This document shows positions 58,501-64,000 of a DNA stretch of 64,000 bases, piece by piece (positions within the stretch are counted from its first letter, which is position 1; every line of letters begins with the position of its first letter). Both the position numbers and the translations under genes were made by a program. Source of the stretch: Pristimantibacillus sp052113225 (GTDB lineage Bacteria; Bacillota; Bacilli; Paenibacillales; Paenibacillaceae); the NCBI RefSeq assembly GCF_052113225.1, contig NZ_JBFRCT010000002.1:496001-560000 (forward strand), in the 5' to 3' direction. A model generated the notes under the pieces. The model worked only from the letters and a program-made list of their open reading frames with translations, was not told the DNA's origin and did no database searches.

Positions 58501-59058
58501 TTGATCAGAATTATAGACAAGCTATTCTTGTTTATTTACAGTATAGCCATCGGCATTATCTCCGTCTTTATTGCTTGTATCGGGTTTAATTGGATACAGG
58601 AGGACGATTTGAATGATATGGTCAGTGAGCTCTACAGTACAGATTCTCTTCTAATTACTACTGTTGTAGTAGGTTTAATTCTGCTCCTGCTCAGCTTGCG
58701 ATTCTTCATTGTTTCGCTGAAGCGTTCTTCTTCATCGGCGCCATCTATCGACCAACGCACCGATTTTGGTGATATCCGGATTTCGATAGAGACAATTGAG
58801 AATTTAGCGCTTAAGGCTGCAACAAAGCAGCGTGGTGTTAAAGATTTGAAAGCACGCATTCAAGCGTCTGATACTGGCCTTAATATCATTTTACGTGCAG
58901 TCGTAGATGGGGAAAGCTCGATTCCAAGTCTTACGGAGGAAATCCAAAAGGCTGTGAAAGAGCATGTTGAGGAGATTGCCGGTATTCCGGTGACGAATGT
59001 AGCGGTATTCATCGCTAACGTCATTCAAACCGGGACGAATAAAAGTCGCGTCGAATAA
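58501..59058 (+). CDS. amaP: Alkaline-shock membrane anchor protein AmaP
   Basis: A 185-residue protein with two N-terminal transmembrane helices (LFLFIYSIAIGIISVFIACI and SLLITTVVVGLILLLLSLRF) and a C-terminal Asp23-like domain. This is the AmaP architecture that recruits Asp23 to the membrane. The TTG at 58501 lies 8 bases after GGGAGGCG; the ORF's earlier ATG codons overlap the upstream hairpin. It is absent from this position in B. subtilis. Confidence 0.87.
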   Translation: MIRIIDKLFLFIYSIAIGIISVFIACIGFNWIQEDDLNDMVSELYSTDSLLITTVVVGLILLLLSLRFFIVSLKRSSSSAPSIDQRTDFGDIRISIETIENLALKAATKQRGVKDLKARIQASDTGLNIILRAVVDGESSIPSLTEEIQKAVKEHVEEIAGIPVTNVAVFIANVIQTGTNKSRVE

Positions 59059-59072
59059 AGGGGAGCATGCCG

Positions 59073-59303
59073 ATGTGGAGGGAGTACTGGGCATCCTATG
59101 GGAAACGGACGATCGGCGCTGCCGCAGGTCTGTTTTTCGGATTTGTGTATTTGTTTGCCGGGTTTTGGGACATGCTGATTTTCATACTGCTCGTCTCGGT
59201 CGGTTATTGGTTTGGCAAGCAAAAGGACATGCAAAAAAGTTCTATCTTGCCTTGGCAGCGGCTTTGGTCTTGGTTAATGGAAAGGTATCGGCCGTTTAGA
59301 TAA
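59073..59303 (+). CDS. DUF2273 small membrane protein
   Basis: A 76-residue protein with two adjacent hydrophobic segments (TIGAAAGLFFGFVYLFAG and WDMLIFILLVSVGYWFG) and a polar tail, the DUF2273 pattern. DUF2273 genes usually accompany asp23/amaP, as here. The second ATG (59073) lies 7 bases after AAAGGGGAG and is preferred to 59067. Confidence 0.87.
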   Translation: MWREYWASYGKRTIGAAAGLFFGFVYLFAGFWDMLIFILLVSVGYWFGKQKDMQKSSILPWQRLWSWLMERYRPFR

Positions 59304-59304
59304 T

Positions 59305-59378
59305 CCTGTGGTCTCCTCCGTACGCCGGAAGATGGATTGCCTCCAGTTCCGGGCAGGGAGGAGATCATAGGTTTTTTT
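59305..59378 (+). terminator. Long hairpin with T7 before nusB
   Basis: CCTGTGGTCTCCTCC pairs with GGAGGAGATCATAGG (two wobble pairs), enclosing an inner CCGGAA/TTCCGG stem, followed by seven T residues. It is a strong terminator or attenuator 44 bases before nusB. Confidence 0.8.
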
Positions 59379-59422
59379 CAAATATAAGAGTATATCGGCA
59401 GAGAGCTGCCGAGGAGGAAAGC

Positions 59423-59884
59423 ATGAAACGTAGATTAGCACGCGAGATAGCTGTATCAAGCTTATATCAAATGGAAATGAACGATGTAACTGCCATGGAA
59501 GCTGTAGATATGCTGATGGAAGAGGCTCGTACCGAGAATGAAATTGAAGCTGAATTTGTAGAAAGTGAACAAACGGATTCTTATGTCCGTGAGCTCGTTA
59601 GTGGAGTTGCAGACAATAAGGCAGCGATCGATGAGATGCTGCAGCAATATTTGACTGGCTGGCAGGTAGACCGTCTGTCTCGTGTTGACCGTCAAGTTCT
59701 TCGTTTGGCTTGTTTTGAAATTGTGTATAACAATGATGTACCACCTAAAGCGGCAATTAACGAAGCGATTGAGCTGGCCAAGCATTTTGGTACAGAGGAA
59801 TCCGGCAAATTCGTTAACGGCGTGTTGGGCAAGCTGTTCAAAGAACACGTAGGCGAACAGGCAAATTCAGAATCGACAAATTAG
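59423..59884 (+). CDS. nusB: Transcription antitermination factor NusB
   Basis: A 153-residue all-helical NusB with the typical start (RRLAREIAVSSLYQMEMNDV) and YVRELVSGVADNKAAIDEML, DRVDRQVLRLACFEIVY-like and PPKAAINEAIELAKHFGTEE segments. It forms the rRNA antitermination complex with NusE. The ATG follows CGAGGAGGAAAGC. Confidence 0.96.
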   Translation: MKRRLAREIAVSSLYQMEMNDVTAMEAVDMLMEEARTENEIEAEFVESEQTDSYVRELVSGVADNKAAIDEMLQQYLTGWQVDRLSRVDRQVLRLACFEIVYNNDVPPKAAINEAIELAKHFGTEESGKFVNGVLGKLFKEHVGEQANSESTN

Positions 59885-59927
59885 ATAAACGGCCTTTTTT
59901 GGCCGTGTACATAGGGGAGAGATGATG

Positions 59928-60788
59928 ATGAGCGCACAAATTATTGCAGGGAAACAGATTTCTGATATGATCCGGGAAGAAATTCAGAAAGAAGCAGCTG
60001 ATCTTAGAGAGAAAGGCATCGTTCCTGGTCTGGCTGTCGTTCTCGTAGGCGAAGATCCAGCATCCAAGGTCTATGTAGGCTCGAAAGAAAAAGCATGCCA
60101 ACAACTTGGCTTCCATTCCGAGGTTCATCGTTTGGAGGAGTCGACTTCGGAAGAGCAATTACTTGCGCTTATTGATCAATTGAATAACGATGACAAAATC
60201 AACGGTATTCTTGTACAGCTTCCATTACCTAAACATATTAATGAAAAAGCAGTAATCGATGCTATTCATGTTGACAAAGATGTTGATGGTTTCCATCCGG
60301 AAAGCGTTGGCAATCTTGTTATTGGAGACGACAGTCTGCTCCCTTGTACACCTGCCGGCGTTATTGAATTGATCAAACGGAGCAGTGGTGACATCGCTGG
60401 CAAACATGCCGTTGTCATTGGCCGCAGTAACATTGTAGGCAAGCCTGTTGCTATGCTTCTTCTTCGTGAGAATGCAACAGTAACCATCTGTCATTCCCGT
60501 ACAGCGAACATGGAAGAGCTTGCGAAGCAAGCCGACATTCTAGTTGTAGCGATTGGCAAAGCAAAAGCAATTGACAGCAAATATGTGAAACCAGGTGCAG
60601 TCGTCATTGATGTGGGCATTAACCGTCTGCCAGACGGCAAACTCGCCGGCGACGTGGATTATGAAGATTGTCTGGAAACAGCAGGCTTTATTACTCCTGT
60701 TCCGGGCGGCGTAGGACCGATGACAATTACAATGCTCATGAACAATACGATTACAGCTGCGAAACGAGCACACAAAGTCGGGGAGTGA
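59928..60788 (+). CDS. folD: FolD bifunctional methylenetetrahydrofolate dehydrogenase/cyclohydrolase
   Basis: A 286-residue enzyme interconverting 5,10-methylene-, methenyl- and 10-formyl-THF. Catalytic Lys lies in YVGSKEKACQQLGF. GILVQLPLPKHIN, CTPAGVIELI, VIGRSNIVGKP and TPVPGGVGPMTI are family motifs. Of three consecutive ATG codons the third (59928) has the best spacing (8) from GGGGAG. xseA follows after 9 bases. Confidence 0.96.
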   Translation: MSAQIIAGKQISDMIREEIQKEAADLREKGIVPGLAVVLVGEDPASKVYVGSKEKACQQLGFHSEVHRLEESTSEEQLLALIDQLNNDDKINGILVQLPLPKHINEKAVIDAIHVDKDVDGFHPESVGNLVIGDDSLLPCTPAGVIELIKRSSGDIAGKHAVVIGRSNIVGKPVAMLLLRENATVTICHSRTANMEELAKQADILVVAIGKAKAIDSKYVKPGAVVIDVGINRLPDGKLAGDVDYEDCLETAGFITPVPGGVGPMTITMLMNNTITAAKRAHKVGE

Positions 60789-60797
60789 TGATGTCTT

Positions 60798-62171
60798 ATG
60801 GCAGATCAACCTCGTATTTATTCGATAAAAGAGATTAACCGTTACATTAAAATGAAGCTGGAATCGGATAACCTGCTTGGCGATGTATGGCTAAGAGGAG
60901 AAATATCCAATTTTACGCATCATTCCAGTGGTCATATGTACTTTACGTTGAAAGATAAAGATAGCCGTCTCAAATGCATCATGTTCGCATCGCATAATCA
61001 GCGGCTTCCTTTTATTCCGCGAGAAGGTACGAAAGTAATGGCACGTGGCAATGTATCGGTCTATGAACGTGACGGCAATTATCAATTTTATGTAACTGCT
61101 ATGCAGCCGGACGGAATTGGAAGCTTGTATCTAGCCTATGAACAGCTGAAGACGAAGCTGGAAATGGAAGGGTTGTTTGCCGAATCGCGCAAACGGCCCA
61201 TTCCGCGTTTTCCTAAAGGTATTGGCGTTATTACATCCCCTACAGGCGCAGCGGTTCGGGATATCATCATAACTTTGCAGCGCAGACATCCATCGGTTCC
61301 AATCTATGTGTTCCCAGTGCTGGTTCAAGGGACGCAAGCAGCACCTTCAATTGTGAAAGCGATCGAATCGATGAACCGTTTTGGCGAAGTCGACGTATTA
61401 ATTGTAGGCAGGGGCGGCGGGTCTCTCGAAGAGCTTTGGGCTTTTAATGAAGAGCTTGTCGCTAGAAGCATCGCTTTATCACAAATTCCTGTCATTAGTG
61501 CTGTTGGGCATGAAACGGATTTTACAATTGCTGATTTTGTTGCTGATCTTCGGGCAGCAACGCCAACGGCCGCTGCCGAGCTGGCTGTTCCGCATGTTGC
61601 GGAGCTGCAGCAGCAGCTAGTCAGACAACGTCAGCGATTAGAACAATCGCTGCGAATGATGGTTCAAGGGAGGAAAGAGCGGTTGGAACGCGTTAGGCGG
61701 TCTCCGTTCTTCATACATCCCCGCAGATATTTACTTGATCAGGCTCAGCGGCTGGATCGACTCCAGGAACGGCTGCAGCAGAGAACAGTACGGTTAGCAG
61801 AACGTGGGAAAGCAAGACTTGATCGGCTGCATAGTCAATTGTCCGGACATCATCCAGGGGAACAAACGGCCTTCGCAGCTAAGCGGCTTCAAGGTGACGT
61901 GAAGCGCTTGGAGCAAGCTATGCAATCATCGCTGAAAGAACGGAGGCTGCAGCTGCATAGTGCAATTCGCCAGCTTGATGCTCTTAGTCCTCTGAAAGTA
62001 ATGGCCAGAGGCTACAGCCTAGTCTATGACGAGCAAGAAAAGCGATTGATTAAATCTATTGCTGATGTTCAGCCAGGTGATCTTGTGAAAGTGAAGGTAG
62101 CCGACGGACAGCTTGATTGTCACGTTTGGTCGATGAAAGGAGAAGATGGCGTTGAAAGCAGCAGCGAATAA
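60798..62171 (+). CDS. xseA: Exodeoxyribonuclease VII large subunit
   Basis: A 457-residue nuclease subunit with an N-terminal OB fold (NFTHHSSGHMYFTLKDKDSR), the catalytic region from FPKGIGVITSPTGAAVRDII to VGRGGGSLEELWAFNEE and AVGHETDFTIADFVADLRAATPTAAAEL, and a long coiled coil (about 265-390). It degrades single-stranded DNA with XseB. Overlaps xseB by 26 bases. Confidence 0.96.
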   Translation: MADQPRIYSIKEINRYIKMKLESDNLLGDVWLRGEISNFTHHSSGHMYFTLKDKDSRLKCIMFASHNQRLPFIPREGTKVMARGNVSVYERDGNYQFYVTAMQPDGIGSLYLAYEQLKTKLEMEGLFAESRKRPIPRFPKGIGVITSPTGAAVRDIIITLQRRHPSVPIYVFPVLVQGTQAAPSIVKAIESMNRFGEVDVLIVGRGGGSLEELWAFNEELVARSIALSQIPVISAVGHETDFTIADFVADLRAATPTAAAELAVPHVAELQQQLVRQRQRLEQSLRMMVQGRKERLERVRRSPFFIHPRRYLLDQAQRLDRLQERLQQRTVRLAERGKARLDRLHSQLSGHHPGEQTAFAAKRLQGDVKRLEQAMQSSLKERRLQLHSAIRQLDALSPLKVMARGYSLVYDEQEKRLIKSIADVQPGDLVKVKVADGQLDCHVWSMKGEDGVESSSE

Positions 62172-62406
62172 TGAAATAAGCTTTGAAGAAGCCATGGAAC
62201 AGCTCGAGAAAATCGTCGAGCGGCTTGAAAGCGGAGATGTTCCGTTGGAAACGGCAATTGAATTGTTCCAAGAAGGTATGAAGCTATCACAGCTTTGTGG
62301 CGGCAAGCTCGAGCAGGTTGAACGCAAGATTGAATTGCTTATTGAGACAGAGCAAGGTTTTCAAAAGAAGGCATTCGCTCCAATGAACGAGGAAAAAGGG
62401 GAATAA
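62146..62406 (+). CDS. xseB: Exodeoxyribonuclease VII small subunit
   Basis: An 86-residue helical hairpin protein (ISFEEAMEQLEKIVERLESG, DVPLETAIELFQEGMKLSQ) that wraps the XseA coiled coil. ATG after GAAAGGAGAAG within the xseA 3' end, so the two are coupled. Confidence 0.95.
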   Translation: MALKAAANNEISFEEAMEQLEKIVERLESGDVPLETAIELFQEGMKLSQLCGGKLEQVERKIELLIETEQGFQKKAFAPMNEEKGE

Positions 62407-62408
62407 CG

Positions 62409-63317
62409 TTGATTACAGATATCAAGTCTTACTTGCATGAATGTGCTGCGCTTATTGAAAAGTCACTTCCCGAAGCTCTGCCTGCCGGCTGGAATATCCC
62501 GCAGCAGCTTAGAGACTCGATGCTGTATTCCCTGCAGGCTGGTGGCAAACGTTTAAGGCCTGCTCTTGTACTGGCTGCTGCTGAGGCGATTAAAGGCCAA
62601 TCAGATGCGGTACAACATGCGCTTCCAGTTGCATGCGCGATCGAATATATTCATACTTACTCCCTTATTCATGACGATCTTCCTGCCATGGATAATGATG
62701 ATTACCGCCGCGGGAAGCTGACCAATCACAAGGTATTCGGAGAAGCGATGGCTATTCTTGCAGGTGATGCCTTATTGACGCATGCTTTTCATCTTATTCC
62801 AAAGGCAGCACGTCTTGGCGGGGTAAGCGCTGAAGTGGCACTTGATATCGTAGAGGATCTAGCAATGCTCGCAGGAGCTAGAGGCATGGTTGGCGGTCAA
62901 GCAGCTGACATGCAAGGGGAACAAGGAACGACCTCGATTGAAGAACTCGAATATATTCATCTTCATAAAACGAGCGATTTAATTATTTTCTCGGTTACAG
63001 CCGGAGGGCGTATTGGTGGTGCAACAGCAGAACAGCTGGAAGCGCTGCGTAAGTACGGACGTAACATCGGCCTGGCGTTCCAGATTCAAGACGATATTCT
63101 TGATCTGATTGGTGACGAGAAAAAGCTGGGCAAAAAAACGAACAGTGATGTTGAGCAGCAAAAGGTAACCTACCCATACCTTCTTGGGATTGATGAAAGT
63201 AAAGGGCAAGTCAAACGTTTAACCTGTGAAGCGAAGGCAGTGATCCTTGAAGCACAAATCGCCGCACCGGACAAATTGCTCTTAATTGCCGATTATCTTG
63301 TCCAACGTGACTACTAA
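62409..63317 (+). CDS. ispA: Polyprenyl (farnesyl) diphosphate synthase
   Basis: A 302-residue trans-isoprenyl diphosphate synthase with the first Asp-rich motif in LIHDDLPAMDNDD (about residue 88), the second in FQIQDDILD (about 228), and GGKRLRP near residue 45. It condenses IPP and DMAPP to FPP. The length and the place before dxs match B. subtilis IspA. TTG start after AAGGGGAATAAC, 2 bases past xseB. Confidence 0.94.
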   Translation: MITDIKSYLHECAALIEKSLPEALPAGWNIPQQLRDSMLYSLQAGGKRLRPALVLAAAEAIKGQSDAVQHALPVACAIEYIHTYSLIHDDLPAMDNDDYRRGKLTNHKVFGEAMAILAGDALLTHAFHLIPKAARLGGVSAEVALDIVEDLAMLAGARGMVGGQAADMQGEQGTTSIEELEYIHLHKTSDLIIFSVTAGGRIGGATAEQLEALRKYGRNIGLAFQIQDDILDLIGDEKKLGKKTNSDVEQQKVTYPYLLGIDESKGQVKRLTCEAKAVILEAQIAAPDKLLLIADYLVQRDY

Positions 63318-63341
63318 GTCTGGATCGTGTAAATGGGTACA

Positions 63342-63371
63342 TTGGGAAAATATCGGAGCTTATGCTATAAT
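63342..63371 (+). promoter_or_regulatory. SigA promoter of dxs
   Basis: TTGGGA at 63342-63347 and TATAAT at 63366-63371 are 18 bases apart, 74 bases before the dxs start. Confidence 0.65.
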
Positions 63372-63445
63372 GATTGAAATATTTTGACGTTTATTGTGGA
63401 ATAAGATGTGATCTGATGTCGTATTCCAGAAAGCGAGGAAGTAAC

Positions 63446-64000
63446 GTGCTGCTTGATCAAATTAACGGACCTCAAGATCTGAAAGATTTTTCATTGGAAG
63501 AGCTGGAGCAGTTATCTGAAGAGATTCGCCAGTTCCTCATTGCGAAGCTTTCCGTTACAGGTGGTCATCTCGCACCGAATCTTGGAGTTGTGGAGCTGAC
63601 ACTGGTCCTCCATTATCTTTTTGACAGTCCGAAGGATAAGTTTCTTTTTGACGTAGGTCATCAATCGTATGTTCATAAGATTCTGACCGGACGTAAAGAC
63701 CGGTTTGATACATTACGTGAATATAAAGGTCTATGCGGTTTTGTTAAACGTGCTGAAAGTGAGCATGATGTTTGGGAAGCTGGACATAGCAGTACTTCAC
63801 TTTCAGGAGCTATGGGCATGGCGTTGGCCCGTGATTTGAAAGGCGAAGACAACCGAGTGGTTGCCATTATTGGCGATGGTGCATTAACTGGCGGGATGGC
63901 ATTAGAAGCACTCAACCATATTGGCGATGAGAAGAAAAACCTCATTGTTGTACTGAATGATAATGAGATGTCAATTGCTCCAAACGTAGGCGCGATGCAC
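63446..64000 (+). CDS. dxs: 1-deoxy-D-xylulose-5-phosphate synthase (5' part)
   Basis: The first 185 codons of DXS, the ThDP enzyme that opens the MEP isoprenoid pathway from pyruvate and glyceraldehyde-3-phosphate. SVTGGHLAPNLGVVELTLVL, FDVGHQSYVHKILTGR, GHSSTSLSGAMGMA and the ThDP-binding IGDGALTGGMALEALN are present. GTG start at 63446 after AGCGAGGAAGTAAC. The gene continues beyond the right edge. Confidence 0.96.
   Translation, partial: MLLDQINGPQDLKDFSLEELEQLSEEIRQFLIAKLSVTGGHLAPNLGVVELTLVLHYLFDSPKDKFLFDVGHQSYVHKILTGRKDRFDTLREYKGLCGFVKRAESEHDVWEAGHSSTSLSGAMGMALARDLKGEDNRVVAIIGDGALTGGMALEALNHIGDEKKNLIVVLNDNEMSIAPNVGAMH

Noticed and set aside
59887..59907. Hairpin ACGGCC-T6-GGCCGT between nusB and folD as a terminator
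   Set aside because: The T run is in the loop rather than after the stem, so it is unlikely to terminate transcription.

Overview
The window comes from a spore-forming member of the Bacillales, most likely Paenibacillus or a close relative. Three things point there. The gene order follows the Bacillus subtilis chromosome in several long blocks (glyS-ppsR-yqxD-dnaG-rpoD-trmK-yqfO; mntR-yqhO-yqhP-yqhQ-yqhR-aroQ-yqhT-efp; yqhV-spoIIIAA to AH-accB-accC-yqhY-nusB-folD-xseA-xseB-ispA-dxs). Sporulation and germination genes are present (spoIIIA, gerP, a YjcZ-type peptide, comA/comB for sulfolactate). TTG and GTG starts behind strong Shine-Dalgarno sites are frequent. Both ends are open: glyS enters from the left and dxs leaves at the right. 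One undetermined base (52202) suggests a draft assembly.

Layout. 1-8.7 kb: translation, replication and transcription core. 8.7-10 kb: rnpB with class A features, followed by a gene-free island of hairpins and repeats. 10-20.3 kb: accessory genes on both strands (secreted subtilase, YpuI, DUF1540 protein, an ABC ATPase coupled to a membrane-anchored alpha/beta hydrolase, a queuosine-precursor transporter, HelD, a PAS-HTH regulator). 20.9-28.6 kb: a glycogen operon glgB-glgC-glgD-glgA ending in a GH15 glucoamylase-type enzyme. 28.7-31.3 kb: a YjcZ-like peptide, gerPEDCBA and a small Hsp20-like protein. 31.4-39.2 kb: zur, yidD, T-box-controlled metG, the Zur-type zinc importer znuACB, ccdA and mntR. 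39.2-45.4 kb: a repeat, a uracil-DNA-glycosylase-like gene and the yqhO-efp block. 45.4-49.8 kb: lysC, a DUF441 protein and comBA, inserted into the efp/yqhV junction seen in B. subtilis and bracketed by tandem repeats. 49.8-64 kb: the sigma-E type spoIIIA operon, acetyl-CoA carboxylase subunits, the Asp23/AmaP envelope-stress module, nusB, folD, xseAB, ispA and dxs.

The most unusual signal is a family of about 110-bp intergenic elements with four copies (9273-9382 +, 9850-9958 -, 39208-39315 +, 47223-47332 -). All four fold into the same two-stem architecture. Their stem sequences differ completely but stay complementary, while the junctions and the AT-rich loop are conserved. This pattern indicates selection on structure, so they may be a structured RNA family or a folding mobile repeat. 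Two further repeat arrays (three 102-bp units at 45.46 kb; a 70-bp duplication at 49.6 kb) flank the lysC-comA block. No transposase, CRISPR array or tRNA gene was seen.
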